Assembly (NCBI RefSeq): GCF_029407905.1
Contig: NC_073643.1
Location: 36,242,501 to 36,306,500, forward strand
Direction of reading: 5' to 3'
Length of the DNA: 64,000 bases
Origin: Bubalus kerabau
Lineage: Eukaryota; Chordata; Mammalia; Artiodactyla; Bovidae
Part shown: one piece after another, positions 56,081-64,000 of the stretch
Layout of the letters: every line of letters starts with the position of its first letter
Position numbering within the stretch: the first letter of the stretch is position 1
The notes under the pieces: generated by a model
What the model was told of the DNA's origin: nothing
The model's database searches: none
What the model saw: only the letters and a program-made list of their open reading frames with translations
Program-made: the position numbers and the translations under genes

Positions 56081-56222
56081 CATGGGATTCTCCAGGCAAG
56101 AATACTTGAGTGGGTTGCCATGCCCTCCTTCAGGGATCTTCCCAACCCAGGGATTGAACCCACATCTCTTACATCTCCATTGGCAGATGGGTTCATTACC
56201 ACTAGTGCCACCTGGGAAGCCC
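56081..56222 (-). mobile_element. Bov-tA SINE, 3' tail missing
   Basis: Antisense body catgggattctccaggcaag to antisense head (gccacctgggaagccc) is intact at the head end, but the BovB-like tail is absent at the left edge. Flanks tatgta (56075-56080 and 56223-56228) match. A SINE missing its 3' tail is unusual, because truncation normally removes the 5' end. Confidence 0.85.
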
Positions 56223-56476
56223 TATGTATCTTAGTAATGTTTATGTTTGTTTATCTGTTTTCATGATACTTGGAAAAAGTAACCTTTTTCCATCAATTAT
56301 GTTCTCCCATCCTGTCTGGTGTCAGCTACAAATTGGCACTTACCAAGAACATTGCCAGTGACTGAACAGCAAAGGCATTTGCCATCTGCTTTTATGGAGA
56401 ACCCTGCTGCTATAGCTATTGACCTTCAACAACCCTTGAGGGAGTTCAGGGTGGAGTGAGGCATTCTGTGCTCCAG
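56223..56476. other. No gene recognised
   Basis: Includes a 66-codon minus frame without motif. The sequence immediately 5' of the BovB may be BovB-related but I cannot align it. Confidence 0.45.
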
Positions 56477-57909
56477 GGGAGCTATTCCAAATCCTGAAAG
56501 ATGATGCTGTAAAAGTGCTGCACTCAATATGCCAGCACATTTGGAAAACTCAGCAGTGGCCACAGGACTGGAAAAGGTCAGTTTTCATTCCAATCCCAAA
56601 GAAAGGCAATGCCAAAGAATGCTCAAACTACCGCACAATTGCACTCATCTCACACGCTAGTAAACTAATGCCCAAAATTCTCCAAGCCAGGCTTCAGCAA
56701 TATGTGAACTGTCAACTTCCTGACGTTCAACCTGGTTTTAGAAAAGGCAGAGGAACCAGAGATCAAATTGCCAACATCTGCTGGATCATGGAAAAAGCAA
56801 GAGAGTTCCAGAAAAGCATCTATTTCTGCTTTATCGACTATGCCAAAGCCTTTGACTGTGTGGATCATGATAAACTGTGGAAAATTCTGAAAGAGATGGG
56901 AATACCAGACCACCTGATCTGCCTCTTGAGAAATTTGTATGCAGGTCAGGAAGCAACAGTTAGAACTGGACATGGAACAACAGACTGGTTCCAAATAGGA
57001 AAAGGAGTTCGTCAAGGCTGTATATTGTCACCCTGTTTATTTAACTTATATGCAGAGTACATCATGAGAAACGCTGGGCTGGAAGAAACACAAGCTGGAA
57101 TCAAGATTGCCGGGAGAAATATCAATCACCTCAGATATGCAGATAACACCACCCTTATGGCAGAAAATGAAGAGGAACTCAAAAGCCTCTTGATGAAAGT
57201 GAAAGTGGAGAGTGAAAAAGTTGGCTTAAAGCTCAACATTCAGAAAACAAAGATCATGGCATCCAGTCCCACCACTTCATAGGAAATAGATGGGGAAACA
57301 GTGGAAACAGTGTCAGACTTTATATTGGGCTCCAAAATCACTGCAGATGGTGACTGCAGCCATGAAATTAAAAGACGCTTACTCCTTGGAAGGAAAGTTA
57401 TGACCAACCTAGATAGCATATTCAAAAGCAGAGACATTACTTTGCCAACAAAAGTTTGTCTAGTCAAGGCTATGGTCATGTATGGATGTGAGAGTTGGAC
57501 TGTGAAGAAGGCTGAGCACCGAATAATTGATGCTTTTGAACTGTGGTGTTGGAGAAGACTCTTGTGAGTCCCTTGGACTGCAAGGAGATCCAACCAGTCC
57601 ATTCTGAAGGAGATCAGCCCTGGGATTTCTTTGGAAGGAATGATGCTAAAGCTGAAACTCCAGTACTTTGGCCACCTCATGGAAAGAGTTGACTCATTGG
57701 AAAAGACTCTGGTGCTGGGAGGGATTGGGGGCAAGAGGAGAAGGGGACGACAGAGGATGAGATGGCTGATGGCATCACTGACTCGATGGACATGAGTCTG
57801 AGTGAACTCCGGGAGTTGGTGATGGACAGGGAAGCCTGGCGTGCTGTGATTCATGGGGTTGCAAAGAGTCGGACATGACTGAGCGACTGATCTGATCTGA
57901 TCTGATCTG
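56477..57909 (+). mobile_element. BovB (RTE) LINE, 5'-truncated
   Basis: Sense BovB from gagctattccaaatcctgaaag through the RT region to the gagcgactgatctgatctgatctg tail. It contains the RT but not the endonuclease. No clear target-site duplication was found. The (CTGAT)n tail is as in 22154-22400. Confidence 0.96.
56515..57567 (+). pseudogene. BovB reverse-transcriptase pseudogene with YADN catalytic box
   Basis: A 255-codon frame (56515-57282) covers most of the RT: KGRGTRDQIANICWIMEK, FIDYAKAFDCVDHDK, KGVRQGCILSPCLFNLYAEY, and NHLRYADNTTLMAENEEEL. The box at 57136-57147 reads YADN; the second catalytic aspartate is replaced by asparagine, so no RT activity would be expected even if it were translated. 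A stop follows (57282), and the frame is resumed at 57301 (ETVSDFILGSKITADGD; ESWTVKKAEHRIIDAFELW). The SDFIxLG region has lost two residues. Confidence 0.95.
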
Positions 57910-58141
57910 TTTTTAGGAACAGATATTATGATCTCAATCCTTACATCTTCTCATATGGAGAAAAACATTAAATCCCTTCATGGTGACATCAGATCCTCAT
58001 GACTAACAAAAAAACCTTTTGAATAATGATTGCTTAATGGTATTGAACTCATCCTTCACCAAAACCTTATATATTGACCTTCCCCCACTGCCACTTTGGA
58101 GCAGTCTCTCAGAGCTATCTGAGGTGCTGCCTCCCAGGCTG
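57910..58141. other. No gene recognised
   Basis: Unremarkable flanking sequence between two BovB copies. Confidence 0.6.
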
Positions 58142-58150
58142 CAGTCCTCA

Positions 58151-58435
58151 GTCATTTCATTTCAGTTCAGTCCAGTCACTCAGTCGTGTCCAACTCTTTG
58201 AGACCCCATGAATCGCAGCACGCCAGGCCTCCCTGTCCATCACCAACTCAAACTCATGTCCATCGAGTCGGTAATGCCGTCCAGCCATCTCATCCTCTGT
58301 CGTCCCCTTCTCCTCCTGCCCCCAATCCCTCCCAGCATCAGAGTCTTTTCCAATGAGTCAACTCTTCACATGAAGTGGCCAAAGTATTGGAGTTTCAGCT
58401 TTAGCATCAGTCCTTCCAATGAACACCCAGGAGAC
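58151..58435 (-). mobile_element. BovB 3' end
   Basis: Antisense BovB from gtcatttcatttcagttcagtc to gaacacccagg. Exact 9-bp direct repeats cagtcctca at 58142-58150 and 58436-58444. Confidence 0.96.
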
Positions 58436-58444
58436 CAGTCCTCA

Positions 58445-59544
58445 TTTTGCCCCAAATAAAACTTAACTCGCAACTCTCAAGTTGTGCATCTTTTTTAGTC
58501 AACACTGGGAATTTAACTGCAAATAGAATTGATCAGAATCATTTGATAGCTAGCCTTTCACCTTATGAACTGATTCTTCTGCTCAGCTCATGGCCACTGA
58601 CCACAGGATTGAGAAATGATGTCAGTATGTTTCAAGAGTAAGCTCTAGAACAAGGAAAAAAGAGATCAGGAGTAGCTTTAGGAAATCTATGGTTTGGGTG
58701 GCTTTTGTAGGTCAGAGGAGTATAAGATGAGGAAATATGTTGAAAAGACAAATACATTTTAGGACTCAAACTGTTTATTTCAACTGAGACATGTATTTTT
58801 CCTTTGCTCTTCTTCAGTGATACAGCTAAGTCTTGAAACCATGAAGTTTGAACAGTTGCCAACAAAATAATCCAATAAGCTTTATGATTAATTTTGCTTC
58901 AACACAGAGTTCCTTTGAAGATCCAAATTAATCTAAAACTCATTTATTAATAGCTAAGAATTAAATTACACTTGTTGCTGACCTCCTTGGGGTTGGTCCA
59001 TAACTAGATTTCAGTTAAATGACTGAGGAGTTCTCTAATAATCCTGACTTTTGGACATCTCCCCTTGAGTGGTAAGATCATTACAGGCAGCATATGAAAC
59101 ATACTATAACATTCATACTCCTGGAATTCAAGAATGAGTCATGTTGGAACTTAACTCCAGCTTACCCATCCATATGAGGAAAAAGTCTTTATAGAAAGAA
59201 GAGGTCTTAAGGTGCATCTACACAATTCCTCAGTAATTTCTAAAGCTTATCTTTTTTTCATTTAAAACCTTAAACCCTGGCTTAGAAAATACTCAAAGAC
59301 CCTCCACTCCTTAATATTATAGAAATGAAATACGCTCAGAGAGGGGAAGTAACTTACCCAAGGACACATACTCTTTTCATGGCTGAGCTGGGTCTGCTGG
59401 TAACGTCTCCTGATTCTTGACTCAGTGCTCAGTTCAATTAATGAAGGCTGCATAGAGAGTTTGGGGGACATTTATTATAAATTTATAATGTGCTATTTTT
59501 CTATATAAAATATGACCACATCGACTTTCATCAGGTTTATTTGA
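58445..59544. other. No gene recognised; one MIR relic
   Basis: Only short frames (60-77 codons). A MIR relic lies at about 59312-59425. No other repeat was recognised. Confidence 0.5.
59312..59425 (-). mobile_element. MIR SINE
   Basis: Antisense: aatacgctcagagaggggaag, taacttacccaaggacacat, ggctgagctgggtctgctgg, gtctcctgattcttgactc. This is the MIR core order. Diverged. Confidence 0.65.
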
Positions 59545-59856
59545 GATTTTCTTTTTTTTTTTTTTTTGACTTTGTTGTTTATCCATCCTATATATTACCA
59601 GTATGCATCTGCTAATCCAAACTCCCAGTCCATCTCCCCCCACTTCCCCTTGGCAACCACCAGTCTATTCTCTGTGTCTCTGATTTTGTTTCTGTTTCAT
59701 AGATAGGTTCATTACTGTCATTTAGACTACACATGTAAGTAATATCATATGGTGTTTGTCTTTCTGGCTTAGTTCAGTTAGTATGATCTCTGGTGGATTC
59801 ATTTGCTGCAAACAGCATTATTTTGTTCTTTCCTTATGGCTGAGTATTCCATGTGT

Positions 59857-59982
59857 CTGGAGAAGGAAATGGCAACCCATTCCACTATTCTTGCCTGGAG
59901 AATCCCATGGACAGAGGAACCTGGAGGGCTACAGTCCATAGGGTCGCAAGAGTCGGACATGACTTAGTGACTAAACCACCAC
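59857..59982 (+). mobile_element. Bov-A monomer SINE nested in L1
   Basis: ctggagaaggaaatggcaacc, the body, and tail gtcggacatgacttagtgac, without a tRNA-like head. Near-matching 12-bp repeats tattccatgtgt (59845-59856) and tattccgtgtat (59983-59994). Confidence 0.88.
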
Positions 59983-60009
59983 TATTCCGTGTATATATGT
60001 ATGTGTGTG

Positions 60010-60012
<3 letters not shown>

Positions 60013-60059
<47 letters not shown>
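60013..60059. repeat. (CA)23 microsatellite
   Basis: A long uninterrupted CA run in the L1 3'-end region, following a short TG/TA stretch. A good candidate for a polymorphic marker. Confidence 0.97.
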
Positions 60060-60061
<2 letters not shown>

Positions 60062-60245
60062 CCACATATGTTCTTTACCCGTTCACCTGTTGATGGACCT
60101 TTAGGTTTTTTCCATGTTTGGCCATTGTGAGTAGCATGTGAGCAGGTTTCTTAGAATCCTATCTGAACTCCCCTTTATAGCCAACAGAGTGCTTTGCTAA
60201 AATGACTTGAGATAAGTGTAGTTCAATATTAACTGGTCTATAGAA

Positions 60246-60368
60246 GGAAATGGCAACCCATTCCAGTGTTCTTGCCTGGAGAATCCCAGGGATGGGGGAG
60301 CCTGGTGGGCTGCCGTCTCTGGGGTCGCACAGAGTCGGACACGACTGAAGCAACTTAGCAGCAGCAGC
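60246..60368 (+). mobile_element. Bov-A2 SINE, 3' monomer only
   Basis: ggaaatggcaacccattccag to the short AGC tail. A 6-bp repeat atagaa (60240-60245 and 60369-60374) flanks it. As at 5491-5603, this is a single-monomer insertion. Confidence 0.88.
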
Positions 60369-60407
60369 ATAGAATAACTGAGTATGTAATTTTGATGTTC
60401 TAGTTAG

Positions 60408-60850
60408 GGTTTTTTTTTGTTACAAGCAGCAGAAACTGGGAAGCCTAGGCTCAAAATGAATTTGTGGAGGCAACAGTGAAGAACAACACTCAAAGGCACT
60501 CATCAGGGTTCTGGAGATCCAGGTAGTAGAACTGAATTAACACCTTCTCCAAGTGGGTATGCGGTTTAAGTTGATATTAATGGGCTTTTTGTTTGTTCTT
60601 TATTTTGAAAGGGTTTTGTCCTTGCATTGCTCTGCTCAAGATTTGAATTCCCAAGAGAATGACTCCAGATGGTATAACTCAAGCCACTTGTCTGCCCCTA
60701 GATATCAAAACAAGACTGAGAATCTTGAGAGTAGGAAGTATTAGACACTTTAATAGAAGTTCAGGATGCCATTACCAGTGGAGGAGCTAAAGGGTCCTGG
60801 GCAACAAAATCAGCACCACCACCCTTGGCTTCCTTTTAGGGTGGTCATCC
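60408..60850. other. Possible ancient repeat; no gene
   Basis: Contains gttacaagcagcagaaactg, atgaatttgtggaggcaac and later gggcaacaaaatcagcaccac, an order reminiscent of a pan-mammalian repeat that I cannot name. A 63-codon frame at 60553-60744 (with a hydrophobic N-terminus) looks superficially like a signal peptide, but there is no further support for a gene. Confidence 0.3.
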
Positions 60851-60910
60851 AGTTCTTTTGGTGAGGCCTCCCAAGGTTCAGGCATCTTTAGTTCAAACGT
60901 ATCTTCTAGA

Positions 60911-61109
60911 CTTCCCTGTAGCTCAAATTGTAAAGAATCTACCTGCAGTGCAGGAGACCCAGGTTTGATTCCTGGGTCCTGGAAAGATTCCCTGGAGAAG
61001 GAGATGGCAACCCACTCCAGTTTTCTTGCCTGGAGAGTCCCATGGACAGGGGAGCCTGGGAAGCTACAGTCCGTGGGGTCACAAAGTCAAACATGACTGA
61101 GTAACACTA
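60911..61109 (+). mobile_element. Bov-tA SINE
   Basis: Head gacttccctgtagctcaaat, internal region gcaggagacccaggtttg, body ctggagaaggagatggcaac, tail catgactgagtaacac. No target-site duplication found. Confidence 0.9.
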
Positions 61110-61136
61110 CTGTCTTTTAAAAGATAACACATGAGA

Positions 61137-61307
61137 CTTCCCTAGTGGTCCAATGGTTAAGAATCCACCTGCCAGTGCAGGGGACACGGGTTCAACCCCT
61201 GTCTGGGAAGATCCCATATATCACAGAGCAAACTAAGCCCATGCTTCACAACTGAGAAGCCACCATAATGAGAAGCCCATAAACAAATAAATAAATATTA
61301 AAAAAGA
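61137..61307 (+). mobile_element. CHR-type SINE, shortened
   Basis: Head gacttccctagtggtccaatgg, internal cagtgcaggggacacgg, body reduced (catgcttcacaactgagaagcc; gagaagcccataaacaaat) and an A-rich tail. A block from the central body seen in 52848-53195 is missing. Confidence 0.85.
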
Positions 61308-61639
61308 GAATATAACACCTGAGGAGAGGGACCACATTTTTTGTGTGTCATTTATGTCCTTTGCCACCACCCATCTCCTTTCCTGAGCCACAAAAAGGAC
61401 TTACTGGTCACTTAATAGTTTATTGATTTTGAACTGAACCACTTCAACTAAACTCATCTTCCTGTTGCCATGAGTTGGCTCATGATCTCATGGAATATGA
61501 GAGCTGGGAGAGCAACTTTGTGGATAATTGAAGTAAATATGGTAGAATCTGCAATGCCCTGTAAACATAGCAGTTAATGTTCTGGCACCATCATGATTGG
61601 TGCCAGGAGGAATGGAAAGCACTTGTGGTACCCCCACCC

Positions 61640-62305
61640 CCACCCCATTCACTGCAGCATTAGTCACAGTAGCCAAGTATAGAAACAGCCTAAGTGTCTG
61701 TCAGATAGCCTTATGTCTATCCCTTGGATAGATGGATAAAGAAGATGTAGGGTGTTGTATATGTGTGAGAGAGAGCATGTGTGTGAGCATGCATGTGTGT
61801 GTGTGATATTCAGCCATGAGAAAGAAGGAAATCCTGTTGTTGGCAACCAGATAGGTGGAACTTGAGGGCATTATGCTAAGTGAAGTGAGTCAGGCAGAGA
61901 AAGACAAGTATTGTACGATTTCAATTATATATGGAATCCAAAAAAGCCAAACTTAGAGAAACAGAGAGTAGAATGTGAGTTACCAGGAGCTGTGGGGTAA
62001 GGGAAGTGGGAAATGTTGATTAAAAAGTACAAACTTCCTGTTAGAAGAGGAAAAGTTCTGGACATCTAAGGCACAGTGTTGTAATTATAGTCACCAGTGC
62101 TGAATTATATGTTTGACAGTTGCCAAGAGAGTAGATCTGAAATGTTGTCACCATAAGTAAAGGGTAATTATATAATGCAATGGAGGAAAGCATCAGTTAA
62201 TGCTGTGGTGTAATCACATTGCACGTTTATCAAATCAGTACAGTCGTATGCCTTAAAATACACAATGTTGAATGTCAATTATATCTCATTCAAACTGAGG
62301 TGAAT
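61640..62305 (+). mobile_element. Old L1 ORF2 C-terminus and 3'UTR
   Basis: Sense order: ccattcactgcagcattagtc, atagatggataaagaagatg, ttcagccatgagaaag, aagtgaagtgagtcaggcag, gagttaccaggagctgtgg, and a long L1MA/MB-like 3'UTR (gcacagtgttgtaattatagtc; agaggtagatctgaaatg). A TG/GA-rich stretch has expanded at about 61758-61805. Frame is broken. Confidence 0.85.
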
Positions 62306-62309
62306 GGGA

Positions 62310-62480
62310 AGCATGTGTCCTAGAGCCAGATTACCCAAGTTTGAGGAGGTTCTGCCACTAACCAGCATGTACCATTAGGCAGGTTACCTAAACGCTGTAC
62401 CTTAAAAATGAGGTTATATAATCATCGATTTTATATTGTCATGAGGAATAAACAGTTTAATATATGAAGAGTGGTTGATG
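62310..62480 (+). mobile_element. MIR SINE
   Basis: cctagagccagattacccaag, tctgccactaaccagcatg, attaggcaggttacctaaac, tcatgaggaataaacag. Diverged and partly rearranged. Confidence 0.6.
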
Positions 62481-63892
62481 TTAACAACTCAATTGTTGCC
62501 ATCACCGTTATCAGGAAATGTCAGATAACACTGACATTTTGTTGAAGATGGGTGGCTTTTTCCAGCTTTTGAGGCCCTTGTTAGAATGGTGACAGAAGAT
62601 TGTAATATAAAGACAGTGTTTAGCAATTTAGTAATGTATTCGGTACTGTTGAGTAATGCATTCAGAATTTGTGCTAAAAATTTTCTTTTGTCTTTGTGTC
62701 TCTTAAACACTTGCTCAGAAGTTGCCTTTGCAATTTTCACTTTCTTTATAAATACAAAACTTCTGAGCAGACTCAGCTGAACTCAAGAGTCCACATTTAT
62801 TTCTAAGCACTTGAATCTGCATTTATAATGGCTACACTTTTAATCAGGGGATTGTCTTGTGGTTATTCACTGCCCATTCATCAGTGTGCCTCCTTAAAAG
62901 GTGACAAATGGTGGTCTCTTTCAAGTTTCAAAGAGGCCAGTTTAATCTGGGACTTTTGTGGCTTTGTTAGGGAAATTGAATGCCCAGAGTTGTTCTTTGG
63001 CTTTCCCCAGTTGCTCAGAGGTCGTGGGAAAGGAGATGTGAGAGTGTCAGTGTGATCCATCATCGCCTGAGGAAACCATGTGCTCTCAGGGCACAGCGTT
63101 CTGACTGATGGCACTCACTTTCTCTGTGAGTGCCTCTCTGTGAGCCGACTCACGGGCAAGTAAAGACAGCAGTGACTCTGAGCAGGAAAGGTAATACGTG
63201 GTCACACCTGGTGTTGCAGCTGTCCCCACCTGCTCATAGAAGTTGAGCTTTACTGTGTCTGCTCCAATGCAGCTTCCTCCTTCTTTCCTTGGGTCTTTAC
63301 TTTTCCTGCATCAGCAGTATAGGCTAACATAGCTGCATCAGTTAATCCTTTTTAATCCATGTTAGACAAAGCACAGCCCCTTCTACGACAAGGTGCATGA
63401 ATGGCCAGGTGAGGATCTATGTCCTGCAGATGTTAATGCCCAGGGCAGGTTTTACACAATGAACTTCATTACACAGTAAATGTTCTTATTCTCTAGGAAT
63501 TGATGTTGGACACACTTAAGTCTTTTTGTTAGTGATTAGCATGGGAGGGAACCTTCCTTGAGACCCAGAGAAGGAGGAAACTTTTACCTTAGAGGCAGAA
63601 AAATACCTGGAAAGTATCTGAAATGGGTATTTGGAAAATGTGTCCAGTTGTGACAACTGGAGAAATACCTTCATGCCTCCAGAGAACAACTTCCTTCTCT
63701 TCAGTGTGTATTTCATACATCATTCAGCATTTACTTCGACTTCTGTTTGTCCTCTGTGCAAAGCCCCTGGGAAATAGAATCAGATTCACCCCGACCCTGT
63801 CTTCATTTTGTCCAGAGAAAGTTGATGAGAAGGCAAGTATACTGATAATTGTATAAAGAGGTTAGAGCCTCCCTAGTCCTGGGGTGGTCCCT
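62481..63892. other. No gene recognised
   Basis: Frames of 64-87 codons on both strands have no recognised domain. A 75-codon frame at 62828-63055 plus does not resemble a known protein. No repeat was recognised. Confidence 0.5.
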
Positions 63893-64000
63893 TGGGAAGC
63901 TGTTAGAAGTTTAGAAGCTCAGACCAACCCAGAACCTACATAGAGTCACATGTTTACAAGATTCAAAGGTGATTCACATGCACATTAAAATGCTGACAAA
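63893..64000 (+). mobile_element. MER5A-type hAT-Charlie element, cut by the window edge
   Basis: gaagctgttagaagtttagaag, accaacccagaacctac, gtttacaagattcaaaggtg, attcacatgcacattaaaatgc. This follows MER5A order. The far end lies beyond the window. Confidence 0.65.

Larger units (their letters stand above)
59545..60140 (-). mobile_element. Cetartiodactyl L1 3' end, interrupted
   Basis: Poly(T) at left, 3'UTR (ccagtatgcatctgctaatcc; ggcaaccaccagtctattctc), ORF2 C-terminus (cttatggctgagtattcc; catgttggccattg-like text). Interrupted by a Bov-A monomer at 59857-59982 and by the CA tract at 60013-60059. 5'-truncated. Confidence 0.85.

Noticed and set aside
57240..57854. 204-codon minus-strand frame in the BovB region
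   Set aside because: It is the antisense shadow of the BovB 3' region.
60553..60744. 63-codon frame with a signal-peptide-like N-terminus
   Set aside because: No supporting exon structure or homology recognised; the region looks like a diverged repeat.
2224..63000. tRNA-like heads of Bov-tA and CHR SINEs as possible tRNA genes
   Set aside because: They carry only A/B-box-like remnants within SINE bodies and lack a foldable mature tRNA.
1..64000. A CRISPR array, bacterial operon or other prokaryote-type system
   Set aside because: No spaced direct repeats, operon-like ORFs or ribosome-binding sites; the sequence is mammalian throughout.

Overview
The window is nuclear DNA of a ruminant, most likely a bovid (cattle, bison, buffalo, sheep or goat type). 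The evidence is the repeat content: RTE-class BovB LINEs, their derived SINEs Bov-tA and Bov-A2 (with AGC tails), CHR-type cetartiodactyl SINEs, bovine-type L1, and two ruminant endogenous-retrovirus LTRs, on a background of pan-mammalian MIR, L2, MER5A and Tigger relics. I found no convincing host protein-coding exon, tRNA, rRNA or CRISPR array. The window reads as intergenic or deep-intronic sequence. Every long open frame that I could explain is a retrotransposon reverse-transcriptase or L1 fragment, or is antisense to one.

Layout. 1-5 kb is mostly unremarkable, with an L2 end, a GA microsatellite and an old L1 end. 5-11 kb holds Bov-A2 and Bov-tA SINEs, a Tigger-type DNA transposon and a 1.7-kb BovB split by a Bov-A2. 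13-18 kb holds an internally deleted old L1 and a young 5'-truncated L1 with a perfect 14-bp target-site duplication. 20-23 kb has a Bov-A2, an L1 with a tiny 5' inversion, and two adjacent BovB tails. 25-29 kb has two L1 blocks in permuted order with three nested Bov-tA SINEs. 29-31.5 kb has BovB copies on both strands. 31.7-33.7 kb is an antisense L1 broken by a solo LTR, a Bov-tA and a Bov-A2. 33.7-35.8 kb is an older sense L1 carrying its own nested insertions. 35.85-44.45 kb is an essentially full-length bovine L1 with 5'UTR, ORF1, ORF2 and 3'UTR, all decayed. 48.6-49.9 kb is a 1.28-kb solo ERVK-type LTR on the minus strand. 50-64 kb holds old L1s, CHR and Bov-tA SINEs, a BovB whose reverse-transcriptase motif has changed from YADD to YADN, and MIR and MER5A relics.

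The elements form a parasite chain. L1 and BovB encode reverse transcriptases; Bov-tA and Bov-A2 share the BovB 3' end and presumably used the BovB machinery; CHR SINEs and L1 tails presumably used L1 machinery. Matching target-site duplications at many sites allow a relative insertion order to be read directly. No copy looks able to move now: every reverse-transcriptase frame seen is interrupted or truncated.

The most unusual observation is a roughly 205-220 bp segment (35553-35757) that reappears nearly unchanged at 38213-38432 inside the 5'UTR of the full-length L1. It spans a SINE-L1 junction, so it cannot be a standard transposable unit. Other points worth a look are the 5'-inverted L1 at 20.7 kb, the permuted L1 blocks at 25-29 kb, an 18-G run in the L1 5'UTR, and two solo LTRs that keep recognisable TATA and polyadenylation signals. 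Strand for SINEs is given so that the tRNA-like head is 5' and the BovB-like tail is 3'.
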